In this document: piece by piece, positions 1 to 7,479 of the stretch
Position numbering within the stretch: the stretch's first letter is position 1
How the letters are laid out: each line of letters starts with the position of its first letter
NCBI GenBank assembly: GCA_028290805.1
Contig: JAQGJA010000020.1
Span: forward strand, 1-13,051
Length of the DNA: 13,051 nucleotides
Direction: 5' to 3'
DNA from: Alphaproteobacteria bacterium
GTDB taxonomy: Bacteria > Pseudomonadota > Alphaproteobacteria > Micavibrionales > SZUA-601
Translations under genes and position numbers: made by a program
The notes under the pieces: generated by a model
What the model was told of the DNA's origin: nothing
Database searches by the model: none
What the model saw: only the letters and a program-made list of their open reading frames with translations

Positions 1-276
1 GATACCGTGATGAAGAACCAGCTGCCCTTACTGGCGCGCCAGTTATAGCCCGGATTGCTGATCACCCAGGTCGGAATGCTGCATGCCACGCTGTTCGCCA
101 GCCTGATTTCGGTCGAAGAACTTTTCCGCGTCGCCCAGCGCATTAATGCCCAGATCTATAAACCCGTCGAGATTTACACGGCGCTTGGGGTATTTTTCCT
201 GATCGTCTGCCTCCCAATCAATATTTTCGCGCATTGGTTCAAGCTGAAATATACGCGTAATCTGTCGGAGCGCTGA
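1..276 (+). pseudogene. ABC transporter permease, C-terminal part, interrupted by an in-frame TAG
   Basis: This is the C-terminal end of an inner-membrane permease of the polar amino acid (HisM/GlnP-like) ABC importer type; its beginning lies left of the window. The frame is open from base 1 except for a TAG at 46-48. Residues before the stop (NQLPLLARQL) and after it (PGLLITQVGMLHATLFASLI, then SVEELFRVAQRINAQIYKP) line up as one continuous piece of the family, in which a LPxLxNxxxxLLKxTSLxSxIxVxEL pattern precedes the last membrane helix. That helix is visible near YTALGVFFLIVCLPINIFAHW. A Trp codon (TGG) would fit the position of the TAG. A TTG at 55 could restart translation, but the product would lack most of the permease. 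The TGA stop directly abuts the ATG of the ATPase gene. It may be a true nonsense mutation, a sequencing error, or a suppressed codon; the family call is fairly firm. Confidence 0.65.
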
Positions 277-1002
277 ATGATCCGCGTTGAAAATATCGTC
301 AAGAATTTCGAAGGGCGCAATGTCCTGAACGGCGTCAGCATGACGATGGAGCAGGGGAAGATCACCTGTCTTATCGGCCCGTCGGGTAGCGGCAAGACGA
401 CCTTGCTGCGCACCTTGACCCTGTTGGAGCCAGCCGATAGCGGGCAGCTTTATATCGAAGGCGTCAAATATGATTTTCCGCTGGACGGACCGTTGCGTGT
501 TCCACCCTGGCCGGGGATTACGGTCGTGTTCCAGTCATTGTTTTTATGGCCACATCTGACCATGCGCGAGAATATCATGCTGCCCGCGCGCCGTGCCGGT
601 TTGCCCAATGTCCATGAACGCCTGGAAGAGATCGTGGCGTTTTTCGAAATGGCCCCGTTCATCGACCGTTATCCAAACGAAGCCTCACGCGGCCAGCAAC
701 AGCGCGTGGCCCTGGCGCGCGCTTTGATGCTTAACCCGAAATATGTTTTCCTCGACGAGATCACCTCTGCGCTAGATGTGGAACAAGTAGCAAAAGTGCT
801 GGAATATTTGCAAAAACTGCGCGACACCGGGATCGGCATTTTTATCATCACCCATTTACTGGGTTTCGCCAGACGTGCCTCGGACCAGATTTTATTTTTG
901 AACGACGGCAAGATCGAAGAAAGCGGCGGCCCGGAAATATTGGTCAATCCTCAATCGGTGCGGTTGAAGAATTTTGTGCAATTAATCGAGGCGGCAAGTT
1001 AA
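277..1002 (+). CDS. ABC transporter ATP-binding protein, polar amino acid uptake type
   Basis: This 241-residue ATPase would power the importer whose permease ends immediately upstream (stop at 274-276, ATG at 277; GGAG about 9 bases before the start lies inside the permease gene). Its length is usual for the GlnQ/HisP family. Walker A GPSGSGKT is at residues 34-41, the Q-loop glutamine at Q86 (VVFQ), the signature at about 136-143, Walker B YVFLDE at 156-161 with catalytic E161, the D-loop SALD at 164-167 and the switch histidine H193 (ITH). Odd point: the signature reads ASRGQQQR rather than LSGGQQQR, so the first glycine is replaced by arginine. The product acts on the cytoplasmic face of the inner membrane. 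The substrate cannot be read from the sequence; amino acids are inferred from family resemblance. The frame is intact although both neighbouring genes look damaged. Confidence 0.88.
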   Translation: MIRVENIVKNFEGRNVLNGVSMTMEQGKITCLIGPSGSGKTTLLRTLTLLEPADSGQLYIEGVKYDFPLDGPLRVPPWPGITVVFQSLFLWPHLTMRENIMLPARRAGLPNVHERLEEIVAFFEMAPFIDRYPNEASRGQQQRVALARALMLNPKYVFLDEITSALDVEQVAKVLEYLQKLRDTGIGIFIITHLLGFARRASDQILFLNDGKIEESGGPEILVNPQSVRLKNFVQLIEAAS

Positions 1003-1011
1003 GGAGCCATC

Positions 1012-1245
1012 ATGGAAGAGATTAAAAAAGAAGCAAAATACAACCCCGAAACCCGGACCGCGACCTATGCCCATCGTGTTCATCACGGAGAGGTTCTGCC
1101 CAGTGCGGAAATCACCGGCTGGGCCGCGCCGGATATGGCCAGAAGCTGGCGGCAAAGAAAGGCACAGACGGCGCGATGCGTTCTTTGCGCGGGCGTTATA
1201 AGAAGCTTACGACTTAACGCCGCAACGTCATCACATAGGAAATAA
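1012..1245 (+). CDS. Small hypothetical protein, probably frameshifted near 1140
   Basis: A strong AAGGAG lies just before the ATG at 1012, nine bases after the ATPase stop, so this is a real gene start and the last gene of the ABC operon. I do not recognise the protein. The first 43 residues (MEEIKKEAKYNPETR..., ending GWAAPDMA) look natural. After that the open frame becomes RSWRQRKAQTARC... and runs to 1245 across the 3' end of flhB, which looks like out-of-frame reading. One additional A in the run at 1141 (GCC AAG AAG CTG) would instead give KKLAAKKGTDGAM, then RSLRGRYKKLTT and a TAA at 1215-1217. That tail is typical of a basic small protein and would make about 67 residues, ending just where flhB ends on the other strand. 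Possible explanations are a sequencing indel, a decaying gene or, less likely, recoding. Confidence 0.55.
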   Translation: MEEIKKEAKYNPETRTATYAHRVHHGEVLPSAEITGWAAPDMARSWRQRKAQTARCVLCAGVIRSLRLNAATSSHRK

Positions 1246-2275
1246 TCTCTGCTACCGCTTTGAAATGTTCTTCGGGGATTTCCTGGTCCAGTTCGGCGCT
1301 GTCGTACATGGCACGGGCAAGGGGTTTGTTTTCGACGATGGGGACGTTGTTTTCCTTAGCGATCTCGCGGATGCGCAGGGCGATGCGGTCCTGGCCTTTG
1401 GCCACCACGACAGGCGCGCCGGCTTTTTCCTGGTTGTATTCCAGGGCGATGGCAAAATGCGTCGGGTTAGTGATGATGACGGAGGCATTGGGGACATTGG
1501 CCATCATGCGTTTGCGCGCGCGTTTCAGGCGCAATTCACGCAGGCGGCCTTTGATATGCGGGTCGCCCTCGCTTTGCTTGTATTCATCGCGCAATTCCTG
1601 GCGCGACATACGCAATTGCTTGTTCAACTGGAAACGCTGCATACCGTAATCCAGCCCGGCAAAAACGAACAACACGGATAAAACGCCAACCAACAGGTCT
1701 TTTGTCTCGTGCCGCATGATATCCAACATTTGCCCCGGCTGTACGCCCACCATGCCTGGGGCTTCATCGAATATCGGCATCAGAATAATGGTCGTCACGG
1801 ACCCGACCAATACCATCTTGATAAAAGCCTTGGCAAATTCAATCCAGGCCTTGCCGCCAAAAACGCGTTTCATACCTTTCAACGGATCGATTTTGTCCAA
1901 AGAGGGGGCCAAAGAATGGGTACTGATCAACGGGCCGACCTGGACAAAACTGGCGATGGTGGCGGCGACAAAAAACACGCCCATCGGAAAACCCATGATG
2001 CCGACCAAATCGATGATCAGGTCCTGGAACATGTCGGCAATGGCGTGGCTGTCCATCTGGAAACTTTGAGGGCGGGCGATAAATTCCTTTAGCATATAGG
2101 AAAGCCGTTCGGCGATGCTGACCGCCATGATGCCCAGCATAAGCGTTGCTGTGAATAAAATCACCCAGGTATTGACCTCTTTACTTTGCGCCACCTGGCC
2201 TTTTTCACGGGCTTCCTTCAGTTTCTTGGCACTGGGTTCTTCAGTTTTATCTTCGTCGTCGCCGCCTTCTGCCAT
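1214..2275 (-). CDS. flhB: Flagellar export-gate protein FlhB
   Basis: FlhB is the substrate-specificity switch of the flagellar type III export gate in the inner membrane. The 353 residues match the family length. The N-terminus has the hallmark EDKTEEPSAKKLKEAREKGQ (residues 8-27). Four hydrophobic membrane segments follow at about 37-58, 87-112, 147-170 and 190-210. The cytoplasmic domain carries the self-cleavage site N270-P271-T272-H273, and the C-terminal half (VPIVENKPLARAMYD at 311-325) is the usual FlhB_C. The charged N-terminus and length favour flagellar FlhB over a virulence-type SctU paralogue. The ATG (2273-2275) directly follows the recJ stop (TAG at 2276-2278), with a G-run inside the recJ 3' end as ribosome binding site, so it is expected to be coupled to recJ. 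No other flagellar gene is in view, which is unusual, since flhB commonly sits near fliR or flhA. Confidence 0.93.
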   Translation of the reverse strand: MAEGGDDEDKTEEPSAKKLKEAREKGQVAQSKEVNTWVILFTATLMLGIMAVSIAERLSYMLKEFIARPQSFQMDSHAIADMFQDLIIDLVGIMGFPMGVFFVAATIASFVQVGPLISTHSLAPSLDKIDPLKGMKRVFGGKAWIEFAKAFIKMVLVGSVTTIILMPIFDEAPGMVGVQPGQMLDIMRHETKDLLVGVLSVLFVFAGLDYGMQRFQLNKQLRMSRQELRDEYKQSEGDPHIKGRLRELRLKRARKRMMANVPNASVIITNPTHFAIALEYNQEKAGAPVVVAKGQDRIALRIREIAKENNVPIVENKPLARAMYDSAELDQEIPEEHFKAVAEIISYVMTLRR

Positions 2276-4066
2276 CTAGTTTCCCCCCAGCAATGCAATA
2301 TCGTCGGCGATGAACTGGGCTTCTTCGCGGCCCTGCCAGGCATTGAGTTTGAGGCTGCCCAGCACAGCGATTTTTTGTTGCGGCGAAATACGGCATAATT
2401 CCTGGTGCAAAGCGGTATTGGCCTGGGAGAAAAGCATTACCGATAAACGCTGTTGCCCGCTTAGATCGGAAATGGTCAAACGCAGATGTTTTTCTTTTAC
2501 GATATCGACGCGGTGCAGGCGCACCGGGGACAATAATAAACGCGGCGAAGGATTGCCCTGTCCGAACGGCTCCAGCAATTGCAATTGTTTGACGACGGGC
2601 AGTTGCACCGCATAAGGCGTGATGATGCCGTCGATCATGATTTCCTGGGGCGGCAGCGATGGGCCGAATTCGCGCAGCAATTCGCTTTGGAAAAAATCAT
2701 GCAACGTCTCGATATTATCTTCGGCGATGGAAAATCCAGCCGCCATGGCATGGCCGCCGCCTTCATGGATGATGCTTTCCAGACGCGCCTTGATCACCAG
2801 CGCGCCCAGGTCGATGCCATTGATCGAACGGCCCGATGCCTTGCCTTTGCCTTTGCCGTCCAATGCGATGATACAGGTCGGGCGCTGGTATTGTTCTTTC
2901 ATGCGCGCGGCGATCAAGCCGATCACCCCAGGGTGCCAGTCGCGGCTGGACAACACGATCATATGCGAGAATTTTTCCATTTGGCGCAGGACCATGCCAT
3001 GCGCCTCTTCAACGCTTTGCTTTTCGATGGTCTGGCGGTCACGGTTATGCTGGTCCAGCTCCTGGGCGATTTTCAATGTTTCGTGCTCGCAGGCGCTGCA
3101 CAATAAATGCACGCCCAAGGACGAGCTGGCGATGCGCCCGCCCGCATTGATGCGCGGCCCGATCATGAACCCGGCATGATAGGCATTGGGCATCTGGTCC
3201 ATGCCGATCACATCGGCCAAGGCTTTGATGCCATGGTTCTTGCGCTGGCCCATGATCTTCAAGCCTTGCGCCGCAAAGGCGCGGTTAAGATCGACCAGAG
3301 GTACCACATCGCAAATCGTGCCAAGCGCCACCAGGTCCAGCCATTCCAATAAATCAGGCGTGGCCATATCCCCCTTGCGCAGTTCCTGGCACGCCGCAAC
3401 CAGCGTCATGAATGTGACCCCAACGGCCGCCATATAGCCATGCCCCGCCGTTTCATCCAGGCGGTTTGGGTTGACGATGGCCACCGCTGGCGGCAATTCG
3501 GGTGAGGCCATATGGTGATCAATCACCAGTACATCAGTATTATTGGCGGCGGCGAATTTCAATGGCTCAAATGCCACCACGCCGCAATCCAGGGTGATGA
3601 TCAGCGTATGTTTATCATCGATGAGCTTTTGAAACGCCGGAATATTGGGGCCGTACCCTTCCAGCAGGCGGTCGGGAATATGGATGGTTGGTTCCAGGCC
3701 GAAATAACGCAGGAAACGCGCCATCAGCGCCGTGCTGGTCGCGCCATCCACATCGTAATCGCCGAACAGCGCGATTTTTTCCTTGTTTTGAATGGCCAGT
3801 GCCAGGCGGGCCACGGCTTTATCCATATCCTTGAACGAAAACGGGTCAGGCAAAAAGGCACGCAGTTTTGGGTTAAGGTATCCTGCAATTTTTCCCGCCG
3901 GAATTCCGCGTGCGGCCAGAATTTGCGCAACCAACGGCTCGACGCCATGATCTTGTTTCAACATTTGAACAAAACGGTCGTCGTAATTGCGCACGCGCCA
4001 TTTCCGGCCCGTCATCGATGTCAGGCTGGAAATCACCTCTTCTTTTTCAAGCAGGGCGCTTTGCAC
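2276..4066 (-). CDS. recJ: Single-stranded-DNA-specific 5'-3' exonuclease RecJ
   Basis: RecJ degrades single-stranded DNA 5' to 3' in recombinational repair and mismatch repair in the cytoplasm. The 596 residues fit the family. DHH-domain motifs are all present: DYDVDG at 103-108, LDCG at 159-162, the DHH triad at 183-185, CDVVPL at 252-257 and a GPRINAGGR stretch at 303-311. The DHHA1 part shows HPGVIGLIAARM at 378-389 and GGGHAMAAGF at 436-445. The C-terminal OB-fold region follows to residue 596. The metal-binding aspartates and histidines expected of an active enzyme (D103, D105, D160, H184, H185) are in place. The chosen start is a GTG at 4064-4066, 11 bases after the stop of the upstream lipoprotein gene, with only a weak GAAAGA ahead of it; a start a few codons further in is possible. 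It is the middle gene of a lipoprotein-recJ-flhB unit. Confidence 0.95.
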   Translation of the reverse strand: MQSALLEKEEVISSLTSMTGRKWRVRNYDDRFVQMLKQDHGVEPLVAQILAARGIPAGKIAGYLNPKLRAFLPDPFSFKDMDKAVARLALAIQNKEKIALFGDYDVDGATSTALMARFLRYFGLEPTIHIPDRLLEGYGPNIPAFQKLIDDKHTLIITLDCGVVAFEPLKFAAANNTDVLVIDHHMASPELPPAVAIVNPNRLDETAGHGYMAAVGVTFMTLVAACQELRKGDMATPDLLEWLDLVALGTICDVVPLVDLNRAFAAQGLKIMGQRKNHGIKALADVIGMDQMPNAYHAGFMIGPRINAGGRIASSSLGVHLLCSACEHETLKIAQELDQHNRDRQTIEKQSVEEAHGMVLRQMEKFSHMIVLSSRDWHPGVIGLIAARMKEQYQRPTCIIALDGKGKGKASGRSINGIDLGALVIKARLESIIHEGGGHAMAAGFSIAEDNIETLHDFFQSELLREFGPSLPPQEIMIDGIITPYAVQLPVVKQLQLLEPFGQGNPSPRLLLSPVRLHRVDIVKEKHLRLTISDLSGQQRLSVMLFSQANTALHQELCRISPQQKIAVLGSLKLNAWQGREEAQFIADDIALLGGN

Positions 4067-4077
4067 GATGTCGTCTT

Positions 4078-4485
4078 TCAGTCGATATTCCCTTCGAACA
4101 GGGCATTGGGATCCTGTTTGTCCAGCCCGTCATTCATGGCCGCATCCGTCGGCGCGCCGACGGGTTTCGAGGCAAGGGAAGGGGCGGAATTGATATGCAC
4201 GAATTCGTTGTTATAAATTTTGGCCGTGGCATCCTGTTTCGGATCGTAATTAAACTGGACGTCTTTTTGCGCCTTTTCCATTTCGGCGCGGGCGGCCTCG
4301 ATATCTTTTCTGGCTTTTTCCAGTTCGGGCACGGGCGGCACATCGGCCAGATTGGCCTCGACGCTGGTCGGCGATTTGGCGTCATTGCCGCGCCAGAAAG
4401 CGTAACGGTCGGGAATGCTCGGCATCGTCGAACAGGCGGAAAGCAGCACGGCAAAAACCAGCGGCAGGATAAAACGGCAAGACAT
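4078..4485 (-). CDS. Small lipoprotein with a short coiled-coil stretch, function unknown
   Basis: The predicted 135-residue protein starts at the ATG at 4483-4485, preceded by AGAGGA at good spacing; a second ATG 21 bases upstream (4506) lacks this support and lies almost on the predicted transcription start. A lipoprotein signal peptide is clear: MSCRFILPLVFAVLLSAC, with lipobox LSAC and the lipidated cysteine at residue 18. The mature part begins STMPSIPDRYAF and contains a charged helical stretch (PELEKARKDIEAARAEMEKA, about residues 54-73) likely to form a coiled coil, then a polar Ala/Pro/Asp-rich tail. I do not recognise a named family. The residue after the lipidated cysteine is serine, which would suit outer-membrane sorting if the Lol rule known from enterics applies. 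It is the first gene of the unit that continues with recJ and flhB. Confidence 0.7.
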   Translation of the reverse strand: MSCRFILPLVFAVLLSACSTMPSIPDRYAFWRGNDAKSPTSVEANLADVPPVPELEKARKDIEAARAEMEKAQKDVQFNYDPKQDATAKIYNNEFVHINSAPSLASKPVGAPTDAAMNDGLDKQDPNALFEGNID

Positions 4486-4514
4486 GGGTAATCCTCTAAA
4501 AAACATCAGGCTCC

Positions 4515-4543
4515 ATTATACCATTAATACGCGGGTTTTTAAG
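4515..4543 (-). promoter_or_regulatory. Extended -10 promoter for the lipoprotein-recJ-flhB unit
   Basis: On the minus strand a perfect TATAAT (4515-4520) is preceded directly by TGG (4521-4523), which is an extended -10 element. A weak -35 (CTTAAA, 4538-4543) sits 17 bases upstream. Transcription would begin near 4508, about 22 bases before the chosen lipoprotein start codon. The match is by eye to the sigma-70 consensus. Confidence 0.6.
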
Positions 4544-4581
4544 AGCTTTATTTTGGCGGTCAAATCTTTTACCATTCTTCC

Positions 4582-6384
4582 ATGACCAAGCCAGAACCAG
4601 TGAATGCCACGCAAAACCAACTCCTTGAGTGGACAGCATTAACCGCGCGCCTGGCGGAAAAACAACAGGAATTATGGCAGCTGCTGGCCCGGAAAAGCCA
4701 AACCATGCTGCAGCAGAAATCCAATCCCGATCCGATGAATTTGCAGGAAGGCCTGAAACAGTATTTTTCCGGGCTTCTGCTGGATCCGGAAAAAGCGCTT
4801 AAAGCCCAGTTGGATCTGGGCCAGCGCCATGCTGCTTTGATGCAATACGCGCTTGGCCGCATGCAGGGCGAAAACCCAGTGCCAATCATGCAAGGGGACA
4901 AAAACGACCGGCGTTTTCGCGATCTGCGCTGGACCGAAAACCCGCTTTTCGATTATATCCGCCAAAGTTATTTGCTGAACACGCAATGGTGGCAGGAACG
5001 CCTGGGCGAAATGGAAACGCCCGATGACGCCATGGCGCGTAAATTGCGTTTCGCTATGCGCCAGTATACCGATGCGATGTCGCCCAGCAATTTCTGGCTG
5101 ACCAATCCCGAAGTGCTCGATGACACGCTGAAATCAAAAGGCGAAAACCTGTTGAAAGGAATGGATAACCTGATCAGCGATCTAAAGGAAAACAGCGGCC
5201 GACCGAAAATTTCCATGGTCAAAAAAGGCTTGTTCGAAGTGGGCAAGAACCTGGCCATGACACCGGGAAAAGTGGTTTATCAAAACGAACTGATCCAGAT
5301 CATTCAATATTCCCCCTCCACGGAAAAAGTGTTCAAGACTCCTCTGGTGATCATCTCGCCCTGGATCAATAAATATTACATTTTGGACATGCAGGCGGAA
5401 AATTCATTCGTGAAATGGTGCGTGGACCAGGGGCATACGGTATTCATTTCCTCCTGGGCCAATGCCACGAGTGCGCATAAAGACATTACTTTTGCCGATT
5501 ACATGACAAAAGGGTTACTGGCCGCTATCGAAACGGCGCAACAGGCCACGGGCGAGAAACAGGTCAACGTTATCGGCTATTGCATCGGCGGCACTTTGCT
5601 TGCAACTTTGCTGGCTTACTGGAAGGCGAGGGGCGAAAAATCCCCGGTAAAATCCGCCACATTTTTCACCGCAATGATCGATTTCGAAGATGCCGGAGAA
5701 CTTACGCTTTTCACCGACGAAGCCCAGATTGCCGCGATGGAAGAGATGATGGCGGAAACCGGTTATCTCGACGCCTGGCACATGCATACGACGTTCAATA
5801 TGCTGCGCGCCAATGATTTGATCTGGTCTTTTGTGGTCAATAATTATTTACTGGGCCGTGAGCCGTTTCCGTTTGATTTATTGCACTGGAACAGCGATTC
5901 CGTTGGCATACCGGGCCCTGCACACAGTTTTTATCTGCGCCAGATGTATCTGGAAAACAATCTCGCCAAGCCGGGCAAGATGAAAATAAACAACACCGCT
6001 TTGGACGTCGCAAAGATCGACACGCCCAGCTATTTCATCTCCACCATCGACGACCACATCGCCCCCTGGAAAGCCACTTATCGCAGCGCCAAATTATTGG
6101 GCGGCAAGGTGACGTTTACATTGGCCGGATCGGGCCATATCGCCGGCGTCGTCAACCACCCGGGCAAGAATAAATACCATTACTGGGTCAACGACAAACT
6201 TCCCGCCACCCCCGAAGAATGGCTGCATGAAACCCCGCGCCACGAGGGTTCCTGGTGGGTACACTGGGCCAAATGGATGGCCCGATATGGCGGCGCAAAA
6301 GTCGCGGCACGTATACCGGGCAAGGGAAAATTAAAGGCGATTGAAGATGCGCCGGGGAGTTACGTGAAGGTGCGGGCGTGGTAA
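4582..6384 (+). CDS. phaC: Class I poly(3-hydroxyalkanoate) synthase PhaC
   Basis: PhaC polymerises 3-hydroxyacyl-CoA into PHA storage granules and acts at the granule surface. The 600 residues match class I synthases that work without PhaE or PhaR. The N-terminal PhaC_N region (about 115-270) has WTENPLFDYIRQSYLL at 117-132. The alpha/beta-hydrolase core carries the modified lipase box G-Y-C-I-G-G at 332-337 with nucleophile C334. D491 (in DHIAPW, 491-496) and H519 (GSGHIAG) complete the triad, as in the Cupriavidus enzyme. The C-terminal signature WWVHWAKWM (558-566) is present. All catalytic residues are intact. No Shine-Dalgarno sequence is visible in the 20 bases before the ATG, and no in-frame upstream start exists nearby. 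The gene is divergent from the lipoprotein-recJ-flhB unit and stands alone; no phaA, phaB, phasin or regulator gene is in the window. Confidence 0.96.
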   Translation: MTKPEPVNATQNQLLEWTALTARLAEKQQELWQLLARKSQTMLQQKSNPDPMNLQEGLKQYFSGLLLDPEKALKAQLDLGQRHAALMQYALGRMQGENPVPIMQGDKNDRRFRDLRWTENPLFDYIRQSYLLNTQWWQERLGEMETPDDAMARKLRFAMRQYTDAMSPSNFWLTNPEVLDDTLKSKGENLLKGMDNLISDLKENSGRPKISMVKKGLFEVGKNLAMTPGKVVYQNELIQIIQYSPSTEKVFKTPLVIISPWINKYYILDMQAENSFVKWCVDQGHTVFISSWANATSAHKDITFADYMTKGLLAAIETAQQATGEKQVNVIGYCIGGTLLATLLAYWKARGEKSPVKSATFFTAMIDFEDAGELTLFTDEAQIAAMEEMMAETGYLDAWHMHTTFNMLRANDLIWSFVVNNYLLGREPFPFDLLHWNSDSVGIPGPAHSFYLRQMYLENNLAKPGKMKINNTALDVAKIDTPSYFISTIDDHIAPWKATYRSAKLLGGKVTFTLAGSGHIAGVVNHPGKNKYHYWVNDKLPATPEEWLHETPRHEGSWWVHWAKWMARYGGAKVAARIPGKGKLKAIEDAPGSYVKVRAW

Positions 6385-6891
6385 CTAATTGCACTTACTT
6401 GCTGATGACAAGTCCGGATACTCTGCAATGTATTTAAAACCAGCCTTTTTATAGCTCCATTTTGAAAATCTGTCAAGATGGCTTGATAATAAGATAGAAA
6501 AATCATTCGGGCATGATATTGTATATATCTCAACAGGCGGAGCGACTACTTCTAGTATTTTTGCCAGGGTCTTTACCTTTCCTTCAATCTCGTAAATTGT
6601 AAGAGGACAATTTTGAATTCCGCACCATAAACTTCCGGTATATGTGACAAATAATAACGTTTTGCCTTCAGTAAACGGGATTTTTTGCATATAAATTTCC
6701 AGCGGCTGTATATCTTGGAGAGATTTGTGGTTCTCTTTATCTTCTTCTATATCCTTTTGTATCTCTGGTATTAGCTTCAGTATCTCAGCGTTTATGTTTT
6801 GCATTTTTAACTTTTGAACTATTGGCACCGAACTGGCCAAACAAACTTCTGGCAAACACATTATTACTAAAATGAGAACTAACAACTTCAT
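6385..6891 (-). CDS. AT-rich secreted cysteine-containing protein of unknown function
   Basis: This 168-residue protein begins with a typical Sec signal peptide (MKLLVLILVIMCLPEVCLA, likely cleavage near residue 19-20) and is otherwise polar, so it is probably periplasmic. After an acidic helical stretch (about 40-60) comes a beta-rich part with TLLFVTYTGSLWCGIQNCPL (78-97), in which C90 and C95 form a W-C-G-x-x-x-C motif; further cysteines are C127 and C167, so disulfides are plausible. Small periplasmic proteins with a WCGxxGC-like strand are known, but I cannot name a family. The ATG overlaps the stop of the carbonic anhydrase homologue (ATGA), indicating translational coupling. Its TAG stop directly abuts the phaC stop on the other strand. 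Codons are markedly AT-richer than in neighbouring genes (many AAA, ATA, ATT, TCT), suggesting later acquisition. Confidence 0.72.
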   Translation of the reverse strand: MKLLVLILVIMCLPEVCLASSVPIVQKLKMQNINAEILKLIPEIQKDIEEDKENHKSLQDIQPLEIYMQKIPFTEGKTLLFVTYTGSLWCGIQNCPLTIYEIEGKVKTLAKILEVVAPPVEIYTISCPNDFSILLSSHLDRFSKWSYKKAGFKYIAEYPDLSSASKCN

Positions 6892-7409
6892 TCATACGCC
6901 TTCGCCAACACTCTATACTCTTCCCCATTATCCGCCATACGCTGCAAATCTTCCTCAGTCAAATGCCGGACAAAGCGGGCGGGGGAGCCCATCCATAATT
7001 CGCGCGAACGGATGATTTTTCCTGGCGTCAACAACGCACCCGCGGCCAGCATACCAAAGCTTTCGATCACTGCGCCGTCCATGACACAGGCTTTCATGCC
7101 GACAAAGCTGTTGTCCTGTAATTCGCAGGCATGGATCAGTGCCATGTGACCGATGGTGATGTCGTTCCCGATGACCGTATGCCCGCCGGACACGCGGTTG
7201 ACATGCACGACGCTGCCGTCCTGGATATTGGTGCGCGCGCCGATGCGGATGGTGTTTACATCGCCGCGTATGGTGACATGGTGCCAGATGCTGCTTTCGG
7301 GACCGATGACGACGTCGCCGATGACGATTGCCGTGCTGGAAAGATATGCATCTGCGGCAATGGTCGGCAGCACGCCTTTAAAGGGGAAAACCCCCTGGAT
7401 TGATGTCAT
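6888..7409 (-). CDS. Gamma-carbonic-anhydrase-like hexapeptide-repeat protein (YrdA/PaaY type)
   Basis: The 173-residue protein is a left-handed beta-helix of the LbH gamma-CA-like group, expected to form a cytoplasmic trimer with a metal between subunits. The hexapeptide pattern runs from about residue 13 to 140 (for instance AIVIGDVVIGPESSIWHHV, RIGARTNIQDGSVVHV). The three metal-ligand histidines are present: H69 (VVHV), H88 (IGHMA) and H93 (LIHA). R48 and D50 (RGD) and Q63 and D64, conserved in the family, are also seen. C-terminal helices follow (LTEEDLQRMADNGEEYR). Family members include gamma-CA, YrdA and CaiE/PaaY homologues. Zinc binding is likely, but hydratase activity is not assured because many homologues lack measurable activity. 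The start ATG at 7407-7409 has AAGGAA about 8 bases upstream. It is followed by the overlapping secreted-protein gene. Confidence 0.9.
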   Translation of the reverse strand: MTSIQGVFPFKGVLPTIAADAYLSSTAIVIGDVVIGPESSIWHHVTIRGDVNTIRIGARTNIQDGSVVHVNRVSGGHTVIGNDITIGHMALIHACELQDNSFVGMKACVMDGAVIESFGMLAAGALLTPGKIIRSRELWMGSPARFVRHLTEEDLQRMADNGEEYRVLAKAYE

Positions 7410-7479
7410 ATTGTTCGGTTCCTTTTAGGCGAATGATGCAAAGCAAAATCGAATTATCTCGTTATAGCGCAAAACCATG

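Noticed and set aside
3512..4216. Plus-strand frame of 234 codons over recJ
   Set aside because: recJ on the minus strand has all DHH motifs through this region; the plus frame has no family features and runs across the boundary into the lipoprotein gene.
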